Source: Candidatus Bathyarchaeota archaeon (GTDB taxonomy: Archaea; Thermoproteota; Bathyarchaeia; TCS64). Taken from it: a stretch of 64,000 bases of DNA. This document shows, piece by piece, positions 19,989 to 29,322 of the stretch (position 1 is its first letter; the number at the start of each line of letters is the position of its first letter). Position numbers and translations under genes: made by a program. The stretch is taken from NCBI GenBank assembly GCA_026014875.1, contig JAOZHO010000034.1:1-64000 (forward strand), read 5' to 3'. The notes below the pieces were generated by a model. It saw nothing but the letters and a program-made list of their open reading frames with translations, was not told where the DNA came from and did not search any database.

Positions 19989-20516
19989 ATGGTTGACGAG
20001 GAATTGGTCGCCGAGATAAGGAGGAAGGCTCACGCCTACGACAGCCACAGCGGGTGCTCCCAGGCAGTCCTGCTTGCCCTCCAGGAAGGCCTGGGTATCG
20101 GGGACGCCGAATCCTTCAGGTCAGCCACGGTCCTCTCCGGGGGCGTAGCGAGGAGGGGGGAGACCTGCGGAGCCCTGCTTGGATCCCTCATGGCCCTGGG
20201 CCTCATGGCGGGCAGGGAGCAGATGGAGGATAGGCCCAGTTACGTCAGAGCCACAGGAATAGCGGATGAGATCTGCGACGGATTCCAGGAGAAGCTCCGG
20301 GAGGAGTTCGGGTTCGAGGAGCCCCTCGCCTCGACCCTCTGCAGTGAGATCCAGGAGAAGATCTACGGGCGCTCCTTCAACCTCCGGGAGAAGAAGGACT
20401 ATGAGGCCTTCCTCGAGGCGGGTGGACACAGCGACGAGGGATGCTACAAGGTATGCGGGATAGCCGCCGGGGTGGCCGCGGCGAGGCTCCTCGAGCTGAG
20501 AGGAGAGCGGGGTTAG
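19989..20516 (+). CDS. C_GCAxxG_C_C family redox-active protein
   Basis: SGCSQAVLLALQE; GGVARRGETCGALLGSLMALGLM; DEGCYKVCGIAAG. Confidence 0.82.
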   Translation: MVDEELVAEIRRKAHAYDSHSGCSQAVLLALQEGLGIGDAESFRSATVLSGGVARRGETCGALLGSLMALGLMAGREQMEDRPSYVRATGIADEICDGFQEKLREEFGFEEPLASTLCSEIQEKIYGRSFNLREKKDYEAFLEAGGHSDEGCYKVCGIAAGVAAARLLELRGERG

Positions 20517-21370
20517 GCGAACTCGGATATCAGCTTGGCGACCTTGCCGCTGTCCAGTTTCTTCCTGACCATGGGCTCACCGGCGAGCACTGGGAAATTG
20601 TCCCCGTATGTGGGGCGCTCCACCTTGTAGAAGACCCCTATCGGGATCCTCTCAGACCACTCCTCCGCCCTCTCGTAGGCGGCCGTTAGGTCGGTGGGGT
20701 CGTGGCCGCTCTCCCCGAGCTTGTAGACCCTCTTGTTGTAGAAATCGTAGGTGTTGATGCGGTTCCACGCGACGCAGGGCTGGAGGATGTCGACTAGGGC
20801 GAAGCCCCTGAACCTGAGGGCCTCCTCCATGAGGTCGACGAGATGATCCATCTCCCCGACGTAGCCCCGGGCCACGAAGCCGGCGTTGCTCGCTAGAGCC
20901 GTCGAGATGGGGTTGATGGCCTCCTCGAAGGCGCCCCTCGGGGAGGTCTTGGTGACGTGCCCCAGCTTGGTGGTGGGGCTGGTCTGCCCAGTGGTGAGGC
21001 CGTAGATGAGGTTGTTGTGGACCACGAGAGTGATGTTCGGGTTCCGCCGTGCGGCGTGAGGGAAGTGCCCCATCCCGATCCCGAAGGCGTCCCCGTCCCC
21101 CGCGAATCCGATCACCGTCTGCTCCTTGTTAGCGAGCTTGATCGCGGTGGCGACGGGGAGGACCCTGCCATGGATGACGTGGAAACCGTTGACGGCGAGG
21201 TAGTTGGTGGTCTTCCCGTGGCACCCGATCCCCGTCACCGCGGTGACCTGATCCCGCCGCAGCCCGAGCCTGACAATGGCCCTCTTCACCCCGTTGAGGA
21301 GCCCGAAGTTGCCGCAGCCCGGGCACCAATAGTTCTTCTGGTCGGTGCCGAGCTCCCTTATCGAAGCCAT
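20513..21370 (-). CDS. 2-oxoacid:ferredoxin oxidoreductase, beta subunit
   Basis: NYWCPGCGNFGLLNGV; TPP motif GFAGDGDAFGIGMGHF; start placed at MASIREL. Confidence 0.94.
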   Translation of the reverse strand: MASIRELGTDQKNYWCPGCGNFGLLNGVKRAIVRLGLRRDQVTAVTGIGCHGKTTNYLAVNGFHVIHGRVLPVATAIKLANKEQTVIGFAGDGDAFGIGMGHFPHAARRNPNITLVVHNNLIYGLTTGQTSPTTKLGHVTKTSPRGAFEEAINPISTALASNAGFVARGYVGEMDHLVDLMEEALRFRGFALVDILQPCVAWNRINTYDFYNKRVYKLGESGHDPTDLTAAYERAEEWSERIPIGVFYKVERPTYGDNFPVLAGEPMVRKKLDSGKVAKLISEFA

Positions 21371-23130
21371 CAGGCCAGCCTCCTCGCCTCGGCGGCGATC
21401 TCCCCCGGGTTGAAGGGCCTCCCATCGTATTTGGCCCATGCTTTGTCGAATCCGAGCCCCGTGTGCTCCTTGATGAGCCTCCCGAGCTGGTTGGTGATGT
21501 TCGTCTCCAGAAGCATGGATTTACCTCCGTCCTCCATCGCCTTTGCGAAGGCCTCCGACGGGAAGGGCTCCATGTAGACGATCTGGATGAACCTAGCATT
21601 GATCCCTTCCTCCCCGAGGAGCTTGAGCGCCTCAAGGGCAGGCCCTTTCGTGGAACCCCAGCCCACGAGGGTCACATCGGGGTCGCTCCCCCCGTACACC
21701 TTCACCGGCTCAAGCCCATTAATATCCTCGACGAGGCGAGGACTCTTCCTGAAGCGCTTGTCAGCCATGGCCACGACCCCGACGGGGTCGGCGGTGGTGA
21801 AACCGTACTCGTCGTGCTCGTTACCGTTGGCGAGCATCGTCGCCCCCCTGGTTCCCAGGATGATCTTGGGGGAGACACCGCTCTCGGTGATCTCGTATCT
21901 CTTGTACTCCCCTTCCCCGGTCCACTCGTCGACGTCGATGAGCTCTCCCCTCTCGATCTCGATTGTTTCGTCGTCGAAGGGCTGTGTGGACTGGTGACTC
22001 TCCAGGATGTGTTTGTCCGCGAGGATGATCGCGGGGATCTGATATTTCTCGGCGAGGTTGAAGGCCTCCACGGTGCGGGTGAAGCAGTCATCGACGTCCC
22101 CGGGGGCCACTACAACCCTGGGGAACTCCCCCTGGGAGACGTGGATCGCGAAGAGGAGGTCGGCCTGGGCGGTGTAGGTGGCCATCCCGGTGCTGGGCCC
22201 CGGGCGCTGCCCCAGCATCACCACGATGGGGGACTCGGTGGCCCCGGCGAGGCCGAAGCCCTCGGTCATGAGGCAGAATCCTCCTCCGGATGTCCCGGTC
22301 ATAGACCTGAGCCCCGCATAGGCGGCTCCTACTGTCATGGTGACTGCGGCGATCTCGCTCTCCGCCTGGATGACGATCATCCCCGTCTCCTGGTCCTTGG
22401 AGATGAGGTAGTGGAGCACTGCGCTGGCCGGCGTCATAGGGTAAGCCGAGTAAAACATGCATCCAGCCCCTATCGCCCCGAGGGCTATGGCCTCGCTCCC
22501 CGTCACCATTATCCGGTCGGGGCTCGACTCCTCGGTCTTGAATCTGCCATCGAACTCGTGGTGCGCCCACGCAAAGTCGTGCCCCATACGGATTGCGCTG
22601 ACGTTGGACTCCACCACTTTCTCCCTCCCGGCGAAGGCCTCGGCGATCACCCCTTCCAAGTGCTTTGTGTCGAGGCCCACGAGGGCGAGCGCGGCTCCCA
22701 GGGCGACAGTGTTCCTCATGATGGGGGGTCCTTTCACCTCTTTGACGATGTCCGTCAGGGGTATCGAGAAGAGCTTCACGCCCTCCTCGGGTATCTCCCC
22801 CTCCTCGAAATCGATCCTTTCGTCGTAGACGATACCTCCCCCTTTTCGCAGCGCATGGAGGTGCAGGAGCGCCGTCTCCTTGTTGAGGGCGATGACGAGA
22901 TCGACCATGTCATCCGGGGCGTATACCTCCTTCCCGGAGACCGTGAGAGTGTAGAAATTGTGTCCTCCCCGGATGATCGATGGATAATCGATGGTCCCGA
23001 AGACGTGGAGCCCCGCCCTAGTGAGGGACCGCCCGAGGACCGAGCCGCCCCTCGTGATCCCTTGGCCTGCCTCTCCCCCGATCAGGAACGTGATTCTGTT
23101 CTCTAATGCTGTTGGAGACCCCATCATCAA
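21370..23130 (-). CDS. 2-oxoacid:ferredoxin oxidoreductase, fused gamma-alpha subunit
   Basis: N-term gamma IGGEAGQGITRGGSVLGRSL; alpha MTGTSGGGFCLMTEGFGLAGATESPIVVMLGQRPGPSTGM. Confidence 0.94.
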   Translation of the reverse strand: MMMGSPTALENRITFLIGGEAGQGITRGGSVLGRSLTRAGLHVFGTIDYPSIIRGGHNFYTLTVSGKEVYAPDDMVDLVIALNKETALLHLHALRKGGGIVYDERIDFEEGEIPEEGVKLFSIPLTDIVKEVKGPPIMRNTVALGAALALVGLDTKHLEGVIAEAFAGREKVVESNVSAIRMGHDFAWAHHEFDGRFKTEESSPDRIMVTGSEAIALGAIGAGCMFYSAYPMTPASAVLHYLISKDQETGMIVIQAESEIAAVTMTVGAAYAGLRSMTGTSGGGFCLMTEGFGLAGATESPIVVMLGQRPGPSTGMATYTAQADLLFAIHVSQGEFPRVVVAPGDVDDCFTRTVEAFNLAEKYQIPAIILADKHILESHQSTQPFDDETIEIERGELIDVDEWTGEGEYKRYEITESGVSPKIILGTRGATMLANGNEHDEYGFTTADPVGVVAMADKRFRKSPRLVEDINGLEPVKVYGGSDPDVTLVGWGSTKGPALEALKLLGEEGINARFIQIVYMEPFPSEAFAKAMEDGGKSMLLETNITNQLGRLIKEHTGLGFDKAWAKYDGRPFNPGEIAAEARRLA

Positions 23131-23302
23131 TCACCTAGTCTATCCCAATATTAATCCCGTTCAATAGAAATTTGAGGATTGCCCCTGTATCCTTTCGAAT
23201 AAAAACCGCCGAGAAAAATTTCATTGACTCTCAATTAAATATTCTCTAAAAAGATTTAAAGACTGCGAAAAACACTGTCGTAAGAGCACGAGAGGTATAA
23301 AA

Positions 23303-23506
23303 ATGCCCAAAGTCATAGTAGACCACAGCCTTTGTAACGGAGACGGCGTCTGCGCGGATGTCTGCCCGATGAATGTCTTCGACATCAAGCCATCGGCAGA
23401 ACACAACAACGAGGAAAAGTCTTTCTCCACGCGCGAAGAGGACTGCATCATGTGCATGGCGTGCGTCAGCGCATGCCCCACCCAGGCCATCACCGTCGAA
23501 GAGTGA
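23303..23506 (+). CDS. 2[4Fe-4S] ferredoxin
   Basis: CNGDGVCADVCPMNVF and CIMCMACVSACPTQAI. Confidence 0.92.
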   Translation: MPKVIVDHSLCNGDGVCADVCPMNVFDIKPSAEHNNEEKSFSTREEDCIMCMACVSACPTQAITVEE

Positions 23507-23561
23507 GCCCAGTTCCTCGGGAGCACCATTCTTCTTTTTATGTTCCCTTCTCCGAGACCAC

Positions 23562-24260
23562 TCACTGGATCCTGACTGCCACGGCCCTGACTATGTCGGC
23601 GGTGTTCTCGCACCAGTCGGCCACGGTCTCCAGGGCGTCGAGGAACATGTTCAGGAGGATAAGGGCTCCGGTGCTGAACTCGGGGAACTCCATGGTGGCC
23701 AGGTGTCCCCTCGCGATGCTGTAGAGCTCGTCCAGCTCCTCCTCGAGGAGTTCCACCTGGTTCGCGAGGTTGAGGGCCTCCTTGGGATTGTTGCTGTGGA
23801 GCTCGTGGATGCACTTTGCGAGAACTGTGACGCAGTCTAGGTTCGCCCTGCACATGTCCTGGGCGGCCTTCTTCATCTCCTCGGGAGCCTTCTGGAAGGG
23901 AATGATGATCAATATCCTACCCGCCTCCTTGGACCAGTCCGCGATCCAGTCCACGGCCCTGACGAGCTCCATGAGGTCCCCCCTCTCCTCGGGGAACATC
24001 TCCCCCTTGGTGAGCTCGTCCACCATCTTACGCCTCAGGTCGTCAGCCTCCATCTCGAGATCGGATACGCTGTCGTAGAGCTGCTTGACGTCATCCCTTT
24101 CTTCGCTCACGGACTCTACAAGTCTGTAGAGGCTGCTGACGGCGTTCTTGGTGAGCTCGAGGTGGTCCTCCACCATCTTGAGGACGTCCTCTCCCCGCTT
24201 CGGGGCGATCCATCCGAAAAGCCTCCTTACCATCCGCTCCACCTTCCTATCCATTTTCAC
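23562..24260 (-). CDS. DUF47/PhoU-like phosphate transport regulator
   Basis: VSDLEMEADDLRRKMVDELTKGEMFPEERGDLMELVRAVDWIADW. Confidence 0.88.
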   Translation of the reverse strand: MKMDRKVERMVRRLFGWIAPKRGEDVLKMVEDHLELTKNAVSSLYRLVESVSEERDDVKQLYDSVSDLEMEADDLRRKMVDELTKGEMFPEERGDLMELVRAVDWIADWSKEAGRILIIIPFQKAPEEMKKAAQDMCRANLDCVTVLAKCIHELHSNNPKEALNLANQVELLEEELDELYSIARGHLATMEFPEFSTGALILLNMFLDALETVADWCENTADIVRAVAVRIQ

Positions 24261-24296
24261 TATCGATTAAATATTTTACCTATACAGCCCCCCGGT

Positions 24297-25385
24297 TTAG
24301 AGGATATACCCCAATATCACCAAGATAGGCAAGGCGTGGAACACGACCGTGACGATCAGTGTCAGCCTCCTGGAGGCGGCGATCTTATCGGCACACCAAC
24401 GCACCAGCCTGCTGAAAGGCTTGAGGAGAGGGAAGAATATGAGGGCACCCACAACGTTGATGGTGAGGTGGACGAGCCAGACCCCCATGCTTATCGGGTC
24501 CCCCGTCGCGAGGGCCGCGATCATGACGTCGAAGACCGTGCCGATGTTCGCCCCTAGGATGTAGGGGAGGATGAAGTAGTCCGCGCGGATGACCCCGCTC
24601 CCCGCCAGGGGAACAAGGAGGGACACCATCACCGTGGTGCTCGGGACGAGGACTGTGAACAGGAAGCCCGCGACGAAGGCCCTGAGAGGCTTGGTGAAGG
24701 TAGCCCTGATGATGTTCCAGGACATGGGCATGCTGAATATCGCCGTCATATAATTCTCGAGGCCGAGGAGCGCGACGATGAGCGCCGCAGCCCCCACGAC
24801 GAGGCCCACCCACGCAGGGAAGAACGCGAGGAACGGATCGATCCAGGGCGTCACCACCTCGATGAGGTCGGGGACCGCAGTGATCCACGTGGCCTTCACG
24901 AAGATGTTGCTCCCCTGCTCGGCGATCTTGGTGAAGACCCCGGTTAAGAGCTCGGCGGGGTAGAACAGCATCAGCGTGAACAGGTTATACAGGACATGGG
25001 TGAGGGTGACGGTGAAACTAGCGTTGAGCCTAGACTTATTCCTGAGGTGCCCCAGCACCGATACCAAGAAAGGGGTCACAGTGGTCCCGATCTCAGCCCC
25101 GATTATCGTGGCCACCGCAAGGCGGAGAGGGATCACCCCGGAGGATGTGAATGCCACGACGATGGAGTCGAAGGCGCCGCTGCTGTGAAGGAGCGCTGTC
25201 CCTATCCAGCCCGCGAAGACCCCGCTGGTGGTGTCACTGATCAGGAGGACGATGCCCTCGGCGAGGGACTCCGCCATGATGACCGCTGAGGACTTTATGA
25301 GGACGATGCCGGAGATGAAGACATAGATGGCGGCGATGGAGCCCAGAGCGTTCTTCAGGTTTGTGCCCAAATCGATCAACAGCAT
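24297..25385 (-). CDS. Na/Pi cotransporter family protein
   Basis: SGVFAGWIGTALLHSSGAFDSIVVAFTSSGV and second-half GANIGTVFDVMIAAL repeats. Confidence 0.85.
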   Translation of the reverse strand: MLLIDLGTNLKNALGSIAAIYVFISGIVLIKSSAVIMAESLAEGIVLLISDTTSGVFAGWIGTALLHSSGAFDSIVVAFTSSGVIPLRLAVATIIGAEIGTTVTPFLVSVLGHLRNKSRLNASFTVTLTHVLYNLFTLMLFYPAELLTGVFTKIAEQGSNIFVKATWITAVPDLIEVVTPWIDPFLAFFPAWVGLVVGAAALIVALLGLENYMTAIFSMPMSWNIIRATFTKPLRAFVAGFLFTVLVPSTTVMVSLLVPLAGSGVIRADYFILPYILGANIGTVFDVMIAALATGDPISMGVWLVHLTINVVGALIFFPLLKPFSRLVRWCADKIAASRRLTLIVTVVFHALPILVILGYIL

Positions 25386-25455
25386 TTGAGTGAAGGGAAT
25401 AAAAGATCATCCCGAAATAATGTCAAAAATGGCTCATGCCATCGGATTAAGATCA

Positions 25456-26124
25456 TTATAGGTTCCTCACTGAGATGGCTCGAACGATATCGACGGTGTT
25501 CTCACACCAGTCAGCCACCGTCTCTAGGGCGTCGAAGAACTCGTTGAGGAGTATCAATGCGCCACGGCTGAATTCCGGGAACTCCAGGGTGGCGATGCTC
25601 ATCCTCGCCTGGCTGTAGAGCTCGTCGATGTCCTCCTCTAGGAGCTCGACCTGATCCGCCAGCGCCAGGGCCTTGAGCCCATCCTCGGAGAGGATGTTGA
25701 CGCATTCGGCCAGGGTGTCAACGCTCCTAATGATGACCCTGCTCATCTCGAGGGCCTTCTGCCTCACCTCCTCGGGGGACTTCTCGAAGGGGATGATGAT
25801 CAAGATTCTCCCTGCCTCCCGGGACCAGTCCGCCACCCAGTCCACGGCCCTCACGAGCTCCATCATGTCTTCCCTCTCCGACGGGGAAATGTCACCCTCG
25901 GTGAGCTTGACGATCATCTCTCTGCGGAGCTCATCCGCCTTCATCTCGAAGTCGGATATGTCATCGTAGAGCTTCCTCTTCTCAGAGGGGTCGACGCTCG
26001 CGGCGCTCACCATGCCAGATAGGGCGTGGACGGCGCTCTTGGTGAGCTGCAGGTGTTCCCTGACCATGTCTAGGACGATCTTGTTCCGGGAGTCTCCGAA
26101 CCAGCTTTTTAGGCGTTTACTCAT
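25456..26124 (-). CDS. DUF47/PhoU-like phosphate transport regulator (paralog)
   Basis: ISDFEMKADELRREMIVKLTEGDISPSEREDMMELVRAVDWVADW; clear paralog of 23562..24260. Confidence 0.88.
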   Translation of the reverse strand: MSKRLKSWFGDSRNKIVLDMVREHLQLTKSAVHALSGMVSAASVDPSEKRKLYDDISDFEMKADELRREMIVKLTEGDISPSEREDMMELVRAVDWVADWSREAGRILIIIPFEKSPEEVRQKALEMSRVIIRSVDTLAECVNILSEDGLKALALADQVELLEEDIDELYSQARMSIATLEFPEFSRGALILLNEFFDALETVADWCENTVDIVRAISVRNL

Positions 26125-26244
26125 ACTCCGTTTTCCTCTCCGATAACGAGTTTGACCCTCATTTCTGATTCCTCACGGGATGTAGGTGATGGCGATCGGA
26201 AGGATGAAGAAGTGCCCCGTCCCAGACCGAGCCCCCGCCTCTTC

Positions 26245-26391
26245 CTAGTCATCCGTTAAATCAGCATCCCGATACTTGGTCTCGGAGCCGTCGATGCCCC
26301 CCTCGTAGACCCAAGCTGCCTACGCGTTGGGGTGCATCCGGGGGTTTGGCCCGTGGAAACGGCTCTCAACACTATCGCTTTGAACGCAGAG
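26245..26391 (-). pseudogene. Possible coding remnant with in-frame TAG, or structured RNA; unresolved
   Basis: Minus frame: LCVQSDSVESRFHGPNPRMHPNA[TAG 26320-26322]AAWVYEGGIDGSETKYRDADLTDD* with GC-rich third positions after the TAG; same segment has 7-bp stem GAGCCGT(26285-26291)/ACGGCTC(26359-26365). Confidence 0.3.
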
Positions 26392-26463
26392 TTATAGAAT
26401 AAAAGTCTAATTTATATAAACTATATAGGCTATGAGAGGCTCTATATATTACCCAAGGAGGCC

Positions 26464-27048
26464 TCAGGACGGAGTTTCGAGACCGAACCCCTCCAGCATC
26501 GACCTCAGCCTCGAGAGAGGCAGCCCAACAACGTTCTCGAAGCAGCCCTCGATCCTCTCGACGAGCGCGCCTCCGGCCCCCTGGATGGCGTAGCCGCCGG
26601 CCTTCCCCGTCGGCTCCCCGGTCGAGACGTATTCCCCGATCTCCTGATCTGTCAAGGGATGGATCCAAACCTTGGTCTCGACGACGGCGACATCCCTTCT
26701 CCCCGTCTCCGCATCCACCACGGCTAGTCCCGTGAGCACTCTGTGCATCCTCCCTTCGAGGGCTGCAAGCATTACCCTGGCCTCCAGCGGGGTCTCCGCT
26801 TTACCCATGATGATGCCGTCGACCACCACCACCGTGTCCGCTCCAACGACCAGCCCCTCACTTAAACCACATGCGACCTCGCTCGCCTTGGCAGATGCGT
26901 TCCTCGTGACGACTTCCCCGGGGTCGCCCTCCTGAATCTCCTCGACGCCCTCCGGGGCGATCACATCGAAGGGGACGCCGAGCCTCTCCATCAGCTCCCG
27001 CCGCCTGGGCGAGGTTGAAGCCAACACGATTTTAAACGGTCGAGTCAT
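26464..27048 (-). CDS. maf: Maf-like nucleoside triphosphate pyrophosphatase
   Basis: IVLASTSPRRRELMERLGVPFDV; GADTVVVVDG; KAGGYAIQGAGGALV. Confidence 0.93.
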   Translation of the reverse strand: MTRPFKIVLASTSPRRRELMERLGVPFDVIAPEGVEEIQEGDPGEVVTRNASAKASEVACGLSEGLVVGADTVVVVDGIIMGKAETPLEARVMLAALEGRMHRVLTGLAVVDAETGRRDVAVVETKVWIHPLTDQEIGEYVSTGEPTGKAGGYAIQGAGGALVERIEGCFENVVGLPLSRLRSMLEGFGLETPS

Positions 27049-27099
27049 ACTCTCCTCTGCTCCACTGGAATCGACTCGAGATTAAAGGATGATGCACAA

Positions 27100-27669
27100 T
27101 TGGAGAGAATCTACTACGCTGGAATCGAGACCCCCGTCGGGACCGTCTGGGCCGCCAAGACGAAGAAAGGGCTGGTCCAGGTCCACGCCAACGGCGAGAG
27201 GGACAGCTTCATCGCGGAGCTGAGCCGGAGGGTCCCGGGGGATTACATCGAGGACCCCTCCATGTTCAAGGCTCTCAAGAAGTGGCTCAGTAAATGGGCC
27301 GACGGGAAGCCCGTGGTCTTCGACCGGCCTTTCGACCTACGTGGGACCGAGTTCCAGAAGGACGTCTGGCGGGCCATCCACGCGATACCCCACGGGAAGC
27401 TCTCCTCCTACGGGGGGCTCGCCGAGGCCATCGGGAGGCCCAAGGCGGTGAGGGCCGTGGGGAACGCCGTGGGCTCCAACCCCTGCGGCCTCGTCATCCC
27501 CTGCCACAGGGTCATCTGGTCCAACGGGGGACTCGGGGGTTTCGGAGGAGGCTTCGAGACAGAGAAGCTGAACAACAAGAGGAGGTTCCTCATGACCGAG
27601 GGGGTCCTCCCCCGGGTGGAGGGGAACCCCGAGAGAGACGTGGATCTCACCCTCCTCTTCGAAAAGTGA
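27100..27669 (+). CDS. ogt: Methylated-DNA-protein cysteine methyltransferase
   Basis: FQKDVWRAIHAIPHGKLSSYGGLAEAIGRPKAVRAVGNAVGSNPCGLVIPCHRVI (PCHR active site). Confidence 0.93.
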   Translation: MERIYYAGIETPVGTVWAAKTKKGLVQVHANGERDSFIAELSRRVPGDYIEDPSMFKALKKWLSKWADGKPVVFDRPFDLRGTEFQKDVWRAIHAIPHGKLSSYGGLAEAIGRPKAVRAVGNAVGSNPCGLVIPCHRVIWSNGGLGGFGGGFETEKLNNKRRFLMTEGVLPRVEGNPERDVDLTLLFEK

Positions 27670-27777
27670 CGAGCCTGAGCCAACTCGGCCAATGCCGGTT
27701 ATCTGATTCATGTCGAACCCATAGCTGACCGCTAATGTTTTCCAGATAACAGTACATCTTCTACCCGTGAGTATTCC

Positions 27778-29280
27778 ATGCGTATAGTGACGGGGACAGT
27801 ATCCCACGAGACCAACGTTCTATCCAACATCGCCACCGACCTCGAGCAGTTCAGGAAGAGGCGCCTCCTCTACGGCGAGGAGGTCTTCGACTACCACAGG
27901 GGCACCAAGACCCCTGTCGGGGGGCTCATGGACGGATGCGAGAAGCACGGCTTCGAGCTCGTGCCCACGGTGTTTGCCTCGGCGACCCCCTCTGGGACCA
28001 TCACGGCTGAGGCCTTCGACACCCTTCTGGGGCAGATCCTCGACGGCATCGAGGGTGCGGGGGAGTTCGACGGGGTAGCCATGCATCTCCACGGCGCCGG
28101 TGTCGCTGAGAACCACGACGACATCGAGGGGCACATCCTCGCCGAGGTCAGGAAGGCCATCGGGGACAGGCCCCTGGTCTCCACGTTAGATCTCCACGCC
28201 AATCACACGAGGCTCATGGTGGAGAGCGCAGACGTCCTCATCGGCTACGACACCTACCCCCACGTCGACGGCTACGAGAGGGGGGTCGAGGCCATCGACG
28301 TCATCGCGAGGCTCCTCGACGGCAGCCTGGTGCCCACCAAGGCCTTCAGGCAGCCCCCGATGATGCCCGCCCTCCAGGCCCAGTTCACAGGGAAGTACCC
28401 CATGAGCCGCCTCATCGAGGAGGCCCACAGGATGGAGGGGATGGAGGCGGTGGAGACCGTCACCGTGGCCGCCGGTTTCCCCTGGTCCGACTTTGAGGAC
28501 GTGGGGCTCAGCTTCATTGTCACGACCAACGACGACCAGGCGCTTGCCGACAGGCTCGCAGACGAACTGCGGGACCTGGCCTGGGGCATGAGGAGGGACT
28601 TCCTGGTGAAGCCCGTCCCCGTGAGGGACGCCCTGAGGAGGGTGAAGAACGCTGAAGGAGGGCCCTACATCCTCGCTGACATCGGGGACAACCCGGGAGG
28701 GGGCGCCCCCGAAGACGGTACTGTGGTCCTGAGGGCCATCCTCGAGGAGGGCCTCAAGGGAGGCGTCCTCGCGGTGATGTGGGACCCCGAGGCCGTCGAG
28801 AAAGCATCCGCCTCCGGCATAGGCAGCCAAGTCACGGTGGAGCTGGGAGGGAAGACCGATGATCTCCACGGGAAGCCCCTGAAGGTGACCGGGACGGTGA
28901 AAACCCTCACAGATGGCAAGTGGATCGTGAAGGGGCCGATGGGAACGGGCTCCGAGTCCGACATGGGGGAGACCGCCGTCCTCCTCGTCGGGGGGAATGA
29001 GGTGATCGTGACGAGCAAGCGCCTCCAGCCCATGGACCTGGAGCTCTACAGGAGCCTGGGCATCGAGCCCACCGAGAGGCGTTTCATCGTGGTCAAGTCC
29101 TCGGTCCACTACCGGGCGGCCCACGAGCCCATCGCCGAGGAGGTCATCGAGCTGGACACCCCGGGGCTCACTAGCCCCCGCCTCGCCGGCTTCGGCTTCA
29201 AGAAGCTGAGGAGACCCATATTCCCCCTGGACATCGAGATGCTGGGGATCACCGAGCTCAAGTCGATGGACGAGGAGTAG
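27778..29280 (+). CDS. M81 family metallopeptidase (MlrC-like)
   Basis: VSHETNVLSNIATDL; STLDLHANHT; ADIGDNPGGGAPEDGT. Confidence 0.88.
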   Translation: MRIVTGTVSHETNVLSNIATDLEQFRKRRLLYGEEVFDYHRGTKTPVGGLMDGCEKHGFELVPTVFASATPSGTITAEAFDTLLGQILDGIEGAGEFDGVAMHLHGAGVAENHDDIEGHILAEVRKAIGDRPLVSTLDLHANHTRLMVESADVLIGYDTYPHVDGYERGVEAIDVIARLLDGSLVPTKAFRQPPMMPALQAQFTGKYPMSRLIEEAHRMEGMEAVETVTVAAGFPWSDFEDVGLSFIVTTNDDQALADRLADELRDLAWGMRRDFLVKPVPVRDALRRVKNAEGGPYILADIGDNPGGGAPEDGTVVLRAILEEGLKGGVLAVMWDPEAVEKASASGIGSQVTVELGGKTDDLHGKPLKVTGTVKTLTDGKWIVKGPMGTGSESDMGETAVLLVGGNEVIVTSKRLQPMDLELYRSLGIEPTERRFIVVKSSVHYRAAHEPIAEEVIELDTPGLTSPRLAGFGFKKLRRPIFPLDIEMLGITELKSMDEE

Positions 29281-29322
29281 CCCGGGAACGTTTTTTATCG
29301 ATCCTCACACCTCTTCCCAGCC

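Noticed and set aside
21463-23106. 547-aa plus-strand ORF
   Set aside because: Fully antisense to the clear 2-oxoacid:ferredoxin oxidoreductase alpha/gamma gene; composition typical of GC-rich shadow ORFs
28186-29124. 312-aa minus-strand ORF
   Set aside because: Antisense shadow of the M81 metallopeptidase gene
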